This document shows positions 25,944-34,257 of a stretch of DNA of 64,000 nucleotides, piece after piece (positions within the stretch are counted from its first letter, which is position 1; the number at the start of each line of letters is the position of its first letter). The translations under genes were made by a program, and so were the position numbers. The notes under the pieces are model-generated. The model ran no database searches, was not told where the DNA came from, and saw nothing but the letters and a program-made list of their open reading frames with translations. This DNA comes from Amycolatopsis deserti (GTDB taxonomy: Bacteria; Actinomycetota; Actinomycetes; Mycobacteriales; Pseudonocardiaceae): NCBI RefSeq assembly GCF_014653945.1, contig NZ_BNAU01000003.1, forward strand, positions 372,001 through 436,000. The letters run 5' to 3'.

Positions 25944-26969
25944 TCATCGGACTGCCGCCAGCACCTTGCCGGCCGCTCCGGCCAGCTGCTCACCGTCCAG
26001 CACGGGACGCAACCCGCGCCCGGTGACGTAGTCGTCGAAGGCCGCCTCGCTGGACCACCGCGGCCGGTAACCGAACACCTCGGTCAGCCGGGTGGTGTCG
26101 ACGACCCGCCCGTAGTTCAGCAGGCGCACCTGGTCCGGCGAGAAGTCGACCCTCGCGCCACGCAGCATCCTGCCCACCGTGCCGACCATGGTCCGCGGCA
26201 CCGGCAGCTCGACCCGGCCCGCTCGCCGGATCGCTTGGGACAGTGTGAGTACCCCGTCCCCGCCGGCGTTGAACACGCCCGGCTTGTCCTCCAGGGTCGC
26301 CTTCTCCAGGATCGCCAGCGCGTCCGACGAATGGAGCAGCTGCAGCCGCGCGTCGAAGCCGAGCACCGTCGGCACGACCGGCAGCGCGAAGTAGCGGGCC
26401 AGCACGGTGTCCACGTCCGGCCCGATGACGTTGGTGAAGCGGGTGGTGGTGATGGTGAGGTCGGGGCGTCGGCGGGCCAGGCCGCGCACGTAGCCCTCCA
26501 TCTCGACGGCGTCCTTGGCGTAGCCGGTGGACGAGGTCGGGATCAGCTCGGAGTCCTCGGTGAACACCGCTTGCGACCGCGGCCCGGCGCCGTACACGGC
26601 GGCGGTGGACTTCACGACGAGCTTGCGCACCTTCGGCGCGCGCTGGCAGGCGGCGAGCAGGCGCATGGTGCCGATGACGTTGACTTCCTTGATCGCCGTG
26701 CGGCGGGCGGGACCGGCCGGGTGCACGGTGGTCGCGCAGTGCACGACCGTGTCGACGCCGGCGGAGTCGATGATCTTGGCGATCAGCGGGTTGCGGATGT
26801 CGGCCCGGACGAACTCGGCGTGGCCCAGGCGCTGCAGGACCGACCTGGGCGGTGGCGCGGTGTCGACGCCGATGACCCGCTCGAGGTCCGGGTTGTTGCC
26901 CAGCCGTACCAGCAGCCTGCCTCCGAGTTCGCCGCCGACCCCGGTGACCAGCACGACGTTGGACGCCAT
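25944..26969 (-). CDS. NAD-dependent epimerase/dehydratase family protein (Rv0501-like)
   Basis: 341 aa from ATG 26969, which has AGGGGG close upstream. The extended-SDR Rossmann motif VLVTGVGGELGGRLL is at residues 7-21; DADIRNP-like cofactor contacts appear as RADIRNPLI. The catalytic region reads STGYAKDAVEMEG, so Lys is at Tyr+2 rather than the canonical +4, an odd spacing worth checking. It is annotated as a UDP-glucose epimerase homologue in mycobacteria without proof. It is the first gene of a two- or three-gene operon with the acyltransferase. Confidence 0.9.
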   Translation of the reverse strand: MASNVVLVTGVGGELGGRLLVRLGNNPDLERVIGVDTAPPPRSVLQRLGHAEFVRADIRNPLIAKIIDSAGVDTVVHCATTVHPAGPARRTAIKEVNVIGTMRLLAACQRAPKVRKLVVKSTAAVYGAGPRSQAVFTEDSELIPTSSTGYAKDAVEMEGYVRGLARRRPDLTITTTRFTNVIGPDVDTVLARYFALPVVPTVLGFDARLQLLHSSDALAILEKATLEDKPGVFNAGGDGVLTLSQAIRRAGRVELPVPRTMVGTVGRMLRGARVDFSPDQVRLLNYGRVVDTTRLTEVFGYRPRWSSEAAFDDYVTGRGLRPVLDGEQLAGAAGKVLAAVR

Positions 26970-27108
26970 GAAACCCCCTGACAAGGGTGTGGGATGTGGT
27001 GTTCGCGGCAGTCGCCGATGCTACCCCGGACCGCGGCCGGAGTCAGGAGGCCTAACACGCTGTTAACCCAGGTCAGGGACTTTGGTCACTGATCGCCAGG
27101 GAAAAGCG

Positions 27109-27139
27109 CGCGGCCCGTCCAGGATCTGGACGGGCCGCG
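27109..27139 (-). terminator. Intrinsic terminator after the bS22 gene
   Basis: CGCGGCCCGTCCAG (27109-27122) pairs perfectly with CTGGACGGGCCGCG (27126-27139) around a GAT loop. On the minus strand it is followed by CGCTTTTC, giving a short U-run. It lies 22 bp after the bS22 stop. Confidence 0.85.
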
Positions 27140-27161
27140 TGAAGAGGCGTTCGCGCAGGGT

Positions 27162-27263
27162 TTACTTGCCCTGCTTGCGACGCTGCATCCGCGTCCGGCG
27201 CAGCAGCTTGCGGTGCTTCTTCTTGGACATGCGCTTGCGGCGCTTTTTGATCACCGAGCCCAC
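27162..27263 (-). CDS. Mini ribosomal protein bS22 (AURKAIP1/COX24 domain)
   Basis: 33 aa from GTG 27263, with AAGGAG just upstream. About half the residues are Lys or Arg ([20 protein letters not shown], then [11 protein letters not shown]), the exact signature of the AURKAIP1/COX24 peptide bound in the actinobacterial 30S subunit near the decoding centre. The mycobacterial homologue is Rv0500B, also between the HTH protein and the galE2-type epimerase. A strong intrinsic terminator lies just downstream. The call is secure despite the length. Confidence 0.95.
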   Translation of the reverse strand: MGSVIKKRRKRMSKKKHRKLLRRTRMQRRKQGK

Positions 27264-27362
27264 GGGTGCTCCTTCACGTTTCGTCTGCTTCACACGCTGC
27301 CCAGCGCAACGTCCAAAGAGTTGAAGCGCTACAGGCACGAGCGGCCCTTAAGGTTACCGGGC

Positions 27363-27386
27363 GGGCCCGCGCCGCGGCGCGGGCCC
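27363..27386 (-). terminator. Perfect 24-bp GC palindrome, probable terminator
   Basis: The 24 bases are fully self-complementary, from GGGCCCGC to GCGGGCCC, with CCGCGG at the centre. It lies between the HTH gene and bS22 and could stop HTH-gene transcripts or form a cruciform. Confidence 0.5.
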
Positions 27387-27584
27387 CCGGCCTAGTAGGT
27401 GTTACTGGAGCGGCGGAGCCGCACCACCACCCAAGCAGCTCGCACCGCTGCGGGTTCTGAGGTGGTTCCTCGCGAGGACAGCGCCGACGTGGTGAATTGG
27501 ACATTCATGAGTCGGCGATCCCACAGCGAGGGGCCGCCTCAGGTTCCGCTACCCGCACCGCTGCGCAAGCCGCACTCCCTGTTG
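27387..27584. other. Intergenic stretch between bS22 and the HTH gene
   Basis: No gene is supported. It holds the perfect 12-bp palindrome TCCTCGCGAGGA (27467-27478). With 27264-27386 it forms a 321-bp gap. The bS22 promoter must lie in 27264-27362 but no convincing -10/-35 pair is visible. Confidence 0.5.
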
Positions 27585-27797
27585 TCAGCCCACATCGAAG
27601 TAGGCGTTCTCCAGATACTGGTGGACAGCCTTCTCGGGCACCCGGAACGACTTGCCGACGCGTACGGCCGGTAGCTCGCCCGAGTGCACGAGCCGGTAGA
27701 CGGTCATCTTGGAGACCCGCATCAGCGTGGCCACCTCGGCGACCGTCAGGAACTGGACCTGCCCGACAGCGGGCACGTCCTTGTTGTTCGACGGCAT
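27585..27797 (-). CDS. Excisionase/MerR-type helix-turn-helix protein (Rv0500A-like)
   Basis: 70 aa from ATG 27797. After 15 polar residues comes a winged helix of the excisionase/BldC type (FLTVAEVATLMRVSKMTVYR, then SGELPAVRVGKSFRVPEKAV), ending in an aromatic tail (YLENAYFDVG). It binds DNA; targets are unknown. The gene sits between proC and bS22 exactly as Rv0500A does in M. tuberculosis, so this is a vertically inherited regulator and not a phage excisionase. It is the second protein of this fold in the window after bldC. Confidence 0.92.
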   Translation of the reverse strand: MPSNNKDVPAVGQVQFLTVAEVATLMRVSKMTVYRLVHSGELPAVRVGKSFRVPEKAVHQYLENAYFDVG

Positions 27798-27985
27798 ACG
27801 TCACCGTGCCCTTCGACACGTGTCGTGCCGCTCGGCTTCCCCACCGGGCGGTACCGACACGCACGTGCTTCACCCTTGAGGGTAGCGGGACACCTGGGGC
27901 CAATGCGACGCCCGGCGGGTACTTTCCCGCGAAAGAGCCCGCTCGGCGGCGCCCGTTCGGCCTAGTCAGAGCCGGTGCGCGGGGC

Positions 27986-28792
27986 TCATTCGTGGGCTTT
28001 GCCGAGTTCCACGGACCGGTCCCGCGCCGCTTCGATGGCGGCCAGCAGCGCGGCGCGGACACCGTGTTTCTCCAGCTCGCGGATCGCGTTGATGGTGGTG
28101 CCGGCCGGGGACGTGACGGCCTCCCGCAGGATCACCGGGTGCTCGTTGGTCTCGGCGAGCATCTTCGCGGCGCCCACGGCGGACTGGATGATCAGCTTTT
28201 CGGCCACCGCGCGGGGCAGTCCGAGCAGGATGCCCGCGTCGATCATGGCCTCGACCAGGTAGAAGAAGTAGGCCGGGCCGGAGCCGGACAGCGCGGTGAC
28301 GGCGTCCTGCTGCGCCTCGGGCACCTCGACGACCTGGCCGACGGTGGCGAGCATCTCGGTCACCAGCGCCACGTGGTCGGCGGTGGCGTGCTTGCCGGGC
28401 GACACGGCGCTCATCGCCTCGCCGACGACCATCGGGGTGTTCGGCATGACCCGCACGACCGGCACGCCGTCGGGCAGGCGGCGCTCGTAGAGGCTGGTGG
28501 GCAGGCCCGCGCAGAGCGACACGACCAGCGAGTTCGGCCCGACGAGCGGCGCCAGCTCGGCCAGGACGGGCTCGATGTCCTGCGGCTTGACGGCGACGAC
28601 GAGCACGTCGGCGCGCTTGGCCGCCTCGGTGACCTCGACCCCGGCGACGCCGTAGCGAGCGGTCAGCTCGGCGGAGCGCTCCGGGTGGCGTTCGGTGAAC
28701 AGCAGCTCCTCCGCGCTCCGGCCGCCCTGCAGCAGGCCCGCCAGCAGCGCCTCACCGATCTTCCCAGCCCCGAGAACCGCGATAACCGTCAT
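27986..28792 (-). CDS. proC: Pyrroline-5-carboxylate reductase
   Basis: 268 aa from ATG 28792. ProC reduces pyrroline-5-carboxylate to proline with NAD(P)H. The Rossmann loop is VLGAGKIGEALLAGL (6-20); the family signature near the C-terminus reads REAVTSPAGTTINAIRELEK, and ALSGSGPAYFFYLVEAM is in the substrate region. A proline dehydrogenase gene lies two genes upstream on the same strand, so synthesis and breakdown enzymes for proline are co-located. Confidence 0.97.
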   Translation of the reverse strand: MTVIAVLGAGKIGEALLAGLLQGGRSAEELLFTERHPERSAELTARYGVAGVEVTEAAKRADVLVVAVKPQDIEPVLAELAPLVGPNSLVVSLCAGLPTSLYERRLPDGVPVVRVMPNTPMVVGEAMSAVSPGKHATADHVALVTEMLATVGQVVEVPEAQQDAVTALSGSGPAYFFYLVEAMIDAGILLGLPRAVAEKLIIQSAVGAAKMLAETNEHPVILREAVTSPAGTTINAIRELEKHGVRAALLAAIEAARDRSVELGKAHE

Positions 28793-28815
28793 GGCACCAG
28801 CGTGCCAAAGGCCGC

Positions 28816-29643
28816 TCAGGGGGCCGGGGCCAGGGCCAGTTGCCGCGCCTGGCAGACCAGCCGTCCGGCGGAGTCGATCACCGTCGCGTCGGAGTCGAAC
28901 CACGCCTCCTGCACCGTGCGGCACTCGACCTGCACGCGGAGCCATCCGGGGGCCGGGCGGGCGCGCACCAGCGCCGTCAGCTGGGCCGTCGGCGCCCAGC
29001 CCATCCGCCCCAGGTTGAACACCACCGGCGGGTTGATGTCGCCCGCGAGCAGCGCGAAGTACGCGTCCGGCACCGAGTACCGCGGCTTCACCCACAGCCG
29101 CAGCCGGGGCGGGTCGCCGTTGCGGCCGGCCAGGTACCCGGCCGTCGCCGGGTCGATGCGCACGTCGCAGCCCTTCGCCAGGTTGAACACGCCCTCCGAC
29201 GTCTCCCCGGCGAGGTGGATCGCCCGCGGCGGCGGCTCGACCGGCATCTGCGGCAGATCCGTCCAGTCCGCCCGCCGCACCGGCAGCCGCCCGGTGGTGA
29301 CCGTCGCCTCGACGCAACTGCGGCCGCGCTGCTCCAGCCGCACCGCCACGACCGTCGCGCGGCGGCCGACCTTGCGGATGTCCGTCCGCAGCAGAGCCGG
29401 GCCGATCGCCGGCGGCCGCAGGAACTCCGCGCTCACCGCGAGCGGATCCGTCGACGGCTCGCCCCGCTCGGACAGCACCGCCAGCGCCGCGCGGGCCATC
29501 AACGCGATCAGGAATCCCCCGTGCGGGTGGCCGCCGATGGACCACTCGTGTCGCAGATCGGCGGTCAGCGTGCCGTCACCCAGCGACCGGACGGCGCACG
29601 CGGCCTCGAAGGACGCCGGGTCCGGAACCTCTGCCGCGCTCAC
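28816..29643 (-). CDS. Acyl-CoA thioesterase family protein (double hotdog, Rv0499-like)
   Basis: 275 aa. Two hotdog-like halves are visible: an N-terminal one with WSIGGHPHGGFLIALMARAA and a C-terminal one with INPPVVFNLGRMGWAPTAQL and VQVECRTVQEAWFDSDATV. This is the TesB-like layout of actinobacterial thioesterase-family proteins. It is expected to hydrolyse acyl-CoA; chain length is unknown. ATG 29643 overlaps the proline dehydrogenase stop by 4 bp, and proC follows 23 bp downstream. Confidence 0.85.
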   Translation of the reverse strand: MSAAEVPDPASFEAACAVRSLGDGTLTADLRHEWSIGGHPHGGFLIALMARAALAVLSERGEPSTDPLAVSAEFLRPPAIGPALLRTDIRKVGRRATVVAVRLEQRGRSCVEATVTTGRLPVRRADWTDLPQMPVEPPPRAIHLAGETSEGVFNLAKGCDVRIDPATAGYLAGRNGDPPRLRLWVKPRYSVPDAYFALLAGDINPPVVFNLGRMGWAPTAQLTALVRARPAPGWLRVQVECRTVQEAWFDSDATVIDSAGRLVCQARQLALAPAP

Positions 29644-30566
29644 GAACGGCTGACCAACGCGCGCAGGAAGAACACCAGGTTGGCGGGCCGCTCGGCGAGC
29701 CGCCGCATCAGGTAGGGGTACCAGTGCTCCCCGAACGGCACGTACACGCGCACCGTCTCCCCCTCACCGGCCAGCCGCCGCTGCTCGTCCGGGCGGACCC
29801 CGTAGAGCATCTGGTACTCGTAGCTGCCCTGCTTGCGGCCGTACCAGCGGGCGCGCTCGGCCAGGATCGCGATCAACCGCGGGTCATGGGTGGCGAACAT
29901 GGGGTAACCGTCGCCCGCCAGCAGCAGGTTCGCACACCGGACATAACCGAGGTCGACCTCGTGCGCCCGCGAGAACGCCACCTCGTCGGGCTCGGCGTAG
30001 GCCCCCTTGCACAGCCGGACCCGCGAATCCGCCACCGCCAGCGCCCGCACGTCGTCCTCGGTCCGGCGCAGGTACGCCTGCAGCACCCCGCCCACCCACG
30101 GCCAGGTGCGGCGCAGTTCGCCGAGCACGCGCAGCGTCGCGTCGGTCGTGGTGTGGTCCTCCATGTCGAGCGTCACCGTGGTGCCGCACTGCTCGGCCGC
30201 CGCGCACACCCGGTACGCGTTGTCCAGCGCGAGCCGCTCGTCCAGCCGCAGGCCCAGCGCGGACAGCTTGACGCTGACCTCGACCCGCGCGGTCAGGCCC
30301 TCGGCGTAGAGCCGGTCCAGCAGCGCCAGGTAGGTCTGGACCGTCTGCTCGGCCTGCGCGGGCTCGGTGACGTCCTCGCCGAGGTAGTCCAGCGTCACCC
30401 ACAACCCGTCGTCGACCAGGCGGCCCACCCGCGTCACCGCGTCGGCCACCGTGTTCCCGGCGACGAACCGCTCGACCACTCCGGAGGTTCCCGGGGTTGT
30501 CGCCACGAGGTGGCGGACCACCTCGCTTCCGGCGGCGGCGAGGATCAGCGAGCGCAGCGGGTTCAC
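29640..30566 (-). CDS. Proline dehydrogenase (monofunctional)
   Basis: 308 aa, the length of monofunctional bacterial enzymes. It oxidises proline to pyrroline-5-carboxylate with FAD, feeding electrons to the membrane quinone pool. The FAD/proline barrel motifs are VEVSVKLSALGLRLDE, DMEDHTTTDATLRV, VRLCKGAYAEPDEVAF, and the C-terminal YEYQMLYGVRPDEQRRL, whose arginines bind the carboxylate. The partner P5C dehydrogenase is not in this window. It starts at ATG/GTG 30566, 83 bp downstream of the isomerase gene. Confidence 0.94.
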   Translation of the reverse strand: MNPLRSLILAAAGSEVVRHLVATTPGTSGVVERFVAGNTVADAVTRVGRLVDDGLWVTLDYLGEDVTEPAQAEQTVQTYLALLDRLYAEGLTARVEVSVKLSALGLRLDERLALDNAYRVCAAAEQCGTTVTLDMEDHTTTDATLRVLGELRRTWPWVGGVLQAYLRRTEDDVRALAVADSRVRLCKGAYAEPDEVAFSRAHEVDLGYVRCANLLLAGDGYPMFATHDPRLIAILAERARWYGRKQGSYEYQMLYGVRPDEQRRLAGEGETVRVYVPFGEHWYPYLMRRLAERPANLVFFLRALVSRS

Positions 30567-30649
30567 AGCGGAAACTTTACGTGTTCATCTATCGGAAGCC
30601 CATGATCCGGGCCGCCGCCCACGCCAAGAAGTTGATCTTGTAACGCGCC

Positions 30650-31441
30650 TCACTGGCCGAGGTGGAAACGCGCGAACAGCAGCGCCTCGGCCAGATCACG
30701 GGCCCGGTCCGCGGCGCTCACCGCGCGCCGCGTGTTGACCTCCAGAACCACCTGTCCGGTGAACGAGCTCGCGACCAGCTTCTCCAGCAGCTCAGCGCAC
30801 GGCTGGTTCCCGCGGCCCGGGACGAGGTGCTCGTCCTTCGGGACACCCGTCCCGTCCGCCAGGTGCACGTGGGTCAGGCCGCGGCCCATCCGCTCGGCCA
30901 GCTCCATCGCGTCCATGCCGGCCGCGGCGCTGTGCGACAGGTCGAGCGTGTAGTGGCGATACCCGACTTCCGTAGGGTCGATCGACGGCCGGAACGCCGA
31001 CACCCGCGCGTCGCGGCGGCCACCCGGCGGCCGGACCTTGAACATGTTCTCGACCGCGATCTCGACGCCGGTCTCGTCCTCCAGCTCGGCCACCAGGTCG
31101 GCGAACATGTCGCCGTAGCGGCGCTGCCACCGGAACGGCGGGTGCACCACGACGGTGCGCGCGTCCAGCTCGATGGCCGCCTCGACGCTGCGCCGCAGCC
31201 GCACGACCGGGTCCGGCGACCACACGCGCTGCGTGATGAGCAGCGACGGCGAGTGCACCGACAGCACCGGCACCCCGGTCTGCCGGGACAGCCGCCGCAG
31301 CGCACCCACGTCCTGGCTGAGCGGGTCGACCCAGACCATCACCTCGACCCCGTCGTAACCCAGCCGCTGGGCCAGCTCGAAACCGGCGCCGGCCCGCAAC
31401 GGCCAGACCGACGCGGTGGACATCCCGATCGGTACCGGCAC
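30650..31441 (-). CDS. Sugar phosphate isomerase/epimerase (xylose-isomerase-like TIM barrel, Rv0498-like)
   Basis: 263 aa from a start at 31441, 7 bp after the upstream gene stop. The AP-endonuclease-2/xylose-isomerase barrel is recognised by GFELAQRLGYDGVEVMVW, TVVVHPPFRWQRRYGDMF, VEIAVENMFKVRPPGG, YTLDLSHSAAAGMDAM and VHLADGTGVPKDEH, which supply the His and acidic metal ligands. The substrate is unknown. The gene is conserved in mycobacteria at the same place (Rv0498) beside the proline-rich membrane protein and exopolyphosphatase. Confidence 0.88.
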   Translation of the reverse strand: MPVPIGMSTASVWPLRAGAGFELAQRLGYDGVEVMVWVDPLSQDVGALRRLSRQTGVPVLSVHSPSLLITQRVWSPDPVVRLRRSVEAAIELDARTVVVHPPFRWQRRYGDMFADLVAELEDETGVEIAVENMFKVRPPGGRRDARVSAFRPSIDPTEVGYRHYTLDLSHSAAAGMDAMELAERMGRGLTHVHLADGTGVPKDEHLVPGRGNQPCAELLEKLVASSFTGQVVLEVNTRRAVSAADRARDLAEALLFARFHLGQ

Positions 31442-31448
31442 GCTCGCA

Positions 31449-33095
31449 CTACCTCGACAAGAGCAACAACGCCGCGGGCGAGACGGTCACCACGAGACCG
31501 ACGAGCACCGCGAGCACCGTGGTCTGGATGTCGTCCGCGCGGCGGATGCGCCGCACGATCCACACCAGCCCGACGATCACGACCAGCGCGGCGATCAGCG
31601 CGGCGGCCGGGATCTGGCCCCACAGCCAGTTGAAGCCCAGCCACACGGCCGCACCACCGACGACGCCACCGGCCAGCTGACCGGCCATCGACAGCCACTG
31701 CTTGGCCGGTGACGGCTCCGGCTCGCGCTTCTTGGCGCGGGCCGGTTCGGCGGCGGCCTCCTCGGGCTCGTCGTCGTAGTCATAGGCCTGTTCAGGACCC
31801 TCCTCGGCCGGGCCGAAGTCGCCGAACTCGTCCACGTCGTCGTCATCGTCGGCGAACGGGTCGTGGAACCCGGTGGCCTCCAGGGCCTCGCCGGGGTCGT
31901 CCTGCGGTGGGCGGCCGGGCAGATGCGGCGGCGCGTGGAAACCGGTCGGCTCGTCGGGGTCCGGCTCGTCCCGCACCGGCGGCATGAGGCCGACCTCGGT
32001 GTCCTCCTCGGCCGGGGCCTCCGCCCGGCCGCGGCGCCAGCGCTGCAGGCCGGCGGGCGGCGCGGACAGCCCGGCGGGTGGCGCGTCGGGGGCCGGGTCC
32101 TCGACCGGCTTGACCTCGCCGACCGGCTCGAACTGCTCGGTGCTCGGGTCCGGCGGGGGCGTGACGCGCGCCGGTGCGCGACGGGGACGCCGCGGCGGCG
32201 GGAACGTGCCGGTGGCGCGTCCTCCGGTGGGCGGGGCGTCCGGGTCGACCGGCGCGTCGAGACCGTCCAGGCGCGCGGCCAGCCCGGTGCCGGTCTCCTC
32301 GCCGGGCGGACGGCGGCGCAGCGGCGGCGGCACGGCCTCCGCGGGCGGCACCGGCAGCGCGCCGGACTCCGGCGGCGGCAGCGGCAGCGCGCCCGACTCC
32401 TGGGGCGGGCGGCGCACGAAACCGGAGTCCTGCGGATGCGGGCGCCGCAGCGGCATCGAGTCCTGCGGCGGAGGCGGCAACGCGCCGGTGTTCGGGCGCG
32501 CGAAGCCGCCTGAATCCTGCTGACCGCGGCGCGGCGGAGCGCCCGCCGGGCCGGGCGGCTCGGGCGTGACCGGCCGCGGCAACGCCGCCGAGCTCTGCTG
32601 ACCAGGGGAAACCGGCGGAACGGGCGGCTCGGGGGTCACCGGCCGCGGCAGGGCCGCGGAGCTCTGCTGACCGGGGTTCTCCGGCGGGACGACCGGTCGC
32701 GGCATGGCGGCCGAGCTCTGCTGACCAGGGGGAACGGGCTGACCAGGGGGAACCGGCGGGCCCGGCTCGGGACGGCGGAAACCGCCGGAGTCCTGCCGGC
32801 CCGGCGAGTCGGGCATCGCGCGACGGCCGCCGTTGCGTCCCGGCGGCGCCCCGTTCGGTGCCGGCGGCGCCCCGTTGGGTGCCGGGGGCGCGCCGTTGGC
32901 GCGGACCCGGTCGATGATCGCCTGCGGACCGGTCTCCGTCGGGTCCTGGGCGCGACGCGGGCCGTCGTTCTCCTCCGGCGCGTCGTCGTCGGCCGCGCGC
33001 CGGCGGCGCCGCCTGCCCTCGATGTTCCCGCCGTGCAGGGCGAGCAGCTCGGCGACGGTCTTCTGCGAGCGGTCTTCTCGGCTCTCTCGGCTCAT
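31449..33095 (-). CDS. Proline-rich repeat protein with C-terminal membrane helices (Rv0497-like)
   Basis: 548 aa from ATG 33095. Residues 1-30 contain KTVAELLALHGGNIEGRRRR, a basic N-terminal motif. About 400 residues of low-complexity Pro/Gly/Ser sequence follow, with repeats: GQQSSAA(M/L)PRPV three times, QDSGGF/QDSGFVR several times, ESGALP twice, and APPAPNG in tandem. An acidic patch (about 410-460) precedes three or four transmembrane helices at the C-terminus. It is conserved in mycobacteria as Rv0497 without known function. Repeat number is likely to vary between strains. Confidence 0.85.
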   Translation of the reverse strand: MSRESREDRSQKTVAELLALHGGNIEGRRRRRRAADDDAPEENDGPRRAQDPTETGPQAIIDRVRANGAPPAPNGAPPAPNGAPPGRNGGRRAMPDSPGRQDSGGFRRPEPGPPVPPGQPVPPGQQSSAAMPRPVVPPENPGQQSSAALPRPVTPEPPVPPVSPGQQSSAALPRPVTPEPPGPAGAPPRRGQQDSGGFARPNTGALPPPPQDSMPLRRPHPQDSGFVRRPPQESGALPLPPPESGALPVPPAEAVPPPLRRRPPGEETGTGLAARLDGLDAPVDPDAPPTGGRATGTFPPPRRPRRAPARVTPPPDPSTEQFEPVGEVKPVEDPAPDAPPAGLSAPPAGLQRWRRGRAEAPAEEDTEVGLMPPVRDEPDPDEPTGFHAPPHLPGRPPQDDPGEALEATGFHDPFADDDDDVDEFGDFGPAEEGPEQAYDYDDEPEEAAAEPARAKKREPEPSPAKQWLSMAGQLAGGVVGGAAVWLGFNWLWGQIPAAALIAALVVIVGLVWIVRRIRRADDIQTTVLAVLVGLVVTVSPAALLLLSR

Positions 33096-33183
33096 CGTGT
33101 CATCCCAAACAGCGCGTAGGGCCACAAGACGCGGGCTCGTGTACCGCACACGCCCACCACCGCCTTACGCATCCTTCCGCCTT

Positions 33184-34191
33184 TCACCGTGCCTGATCGA
33201 GCTCACCGAGGTCCAGCCGGTTGCTGTCACCGGTGGTTCTGCCGCGGCGAACAGTCGTCTCGTCACCGTTGGAGTGATCAAGACGCCGCAGGATGACGCC
33301 CTCTCGCAGCGCCCAGGGACAGATCTCCAGTTCTTCCAGCGACAGCGCCCGCATCGCGGCCTGCGCCACCAGCGCGCCACCGGCCAGCTGGTGCGCGCGG
33401 CTCGCGCTGACCCCTTCCAGCTCGGCGAGGTCGGCCGCCTCCATCCGGGAGATGAACGCGATGAGCTGCCGCAGTGCGGTCTGGGACAGGGTACGGCGTA
33501 CCCGCGGACCGGCTGCGGAGGGAGCCGCCCCGGTCAGCCTGGCCAGGGATCGGAAGGTCTTCGAGGTGGCCACCACGCGGTCCGGGACGCCGACCTTGGC
33601 GACCCGCTTGGCCAGCGGCGCGAGCTGGTCCTCCAGCCAGGCCGAGGTGGAGACCAGCTCGGAGCGGGTGGGCGGATCGTGGGCGAACCGGGTGCGGGTG
33701 ATCCGGCCCGCGCCGAGCGGCAGCGACTCCGCCAGCGCCGGCTCCTCGTCGATCCCCATCGCGACTTCCAGCGAACCGCCCCCGATGTCGAGCACCAGCA
33801 ACTGACCGGCCGACCAGCCGAACCACCGCCGCACCGCGAGGAAAGTCAACCGCGCCTCGTCAACACCGGACAGCACGGTCAGCTCGACACCGGTCTCGTC
33901 GGCGACCTTGCGCAGCACCTCGGAGCTGTTGTCGGCCTCCCGGACCGCCGAGGTGGCGAACGCCATCAGCTCCTCGCAGCCCAGCTTCGCCGCGGAGACC
34001 TTCGCCTCCTCGATGGCGGCCACCAGCGCCTGCGCGCCCTGCTTGGAGAGGTGGTTGTTCTTGGTGATCTGCTCGGCAAGCCGCAGCACGGTCTTCTCGG
34101 AGTGCATCGGCGTCGGGTGCGCACCACGGTGCGCGTCCACCACGAGCAGGTGGACGGTGTTGGACCCGACGTCGAGTACCCCTAGGCGCAC
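33184..34191 (-). CDS. ppx: Exopolyphosphatase / GppA family phosphatase (Rv0496-like)
   Basis: 335 aa. The ASKHA fold motifs are VLDVGSNTVHLLVVDAHRG (from residue 5) and LLVLDIGGGSLEVAMG (near 140), with the family LGAGRITRTRF segment. The protein is short (no C-terminal HD domain), like mycobacterial PPX1 (Rv0496), which degrades short-chain polyphosphate. Polyphosphate links naturally to the phosphate-responsive SenX3-RegX3 pair encoded immediately upstream. It starts 66 bp downstream of regX3 on the same strand. Confidence 0.93.
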   Translation of the reverse strand: MRLGVLDVGSNTVHLLVVDAHRGAHPTPMHSEKTVLRLAEQITKNNHLSKQGAQALVAAIEEAKVSAAKLGCEELMAFATSAVREADNSSEVLRKVADETGVELTVLSGVDEARLTFLAVRRWFGWSAGQLLVLDIGGGSLEVAMGIDEEPALAESLPLGAGRITRTRFAHDPPTRSELVSTSAWLEDQLAPLAKRVAKVGVPDRVVATSKTFRSLARLTGAAPSAAGPRVRRTLSQTALRQLIAFISRMEAADLAELEGVSASRAHQLAGGALVAQAAMRALSLEELEICPWALREGVILRRLDHSNGDETTVRRGRTTGDSNRLDLGELDQAR

Positions 34192-34257
34192 AAAGCCCTA
34201 CGGTACCGGTCGCACCCGTGTGCGGCCGCAAAGTGCCGGATAGGCCACCTCTGCTTG

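Noticed and set aside
27401-27490. Same repeat family as 39980-40045
   Set aside because: The two intergenic regions share only an 11-base block around GGTGCGAGCT; that is too little to call a repeat.
27585-27797. Phage excisionase and mobile element
   Set aside because: The protein has an excisionase-type fold, but no integrase or attachment repeats are nearby, and the gene has a conserved place beside bS22 and proC.
30602-30643. 13-codon rightward frame ending TTGTAA
   Set aside because: Too short to support and lying opposite a leftward operon without its own promoter.
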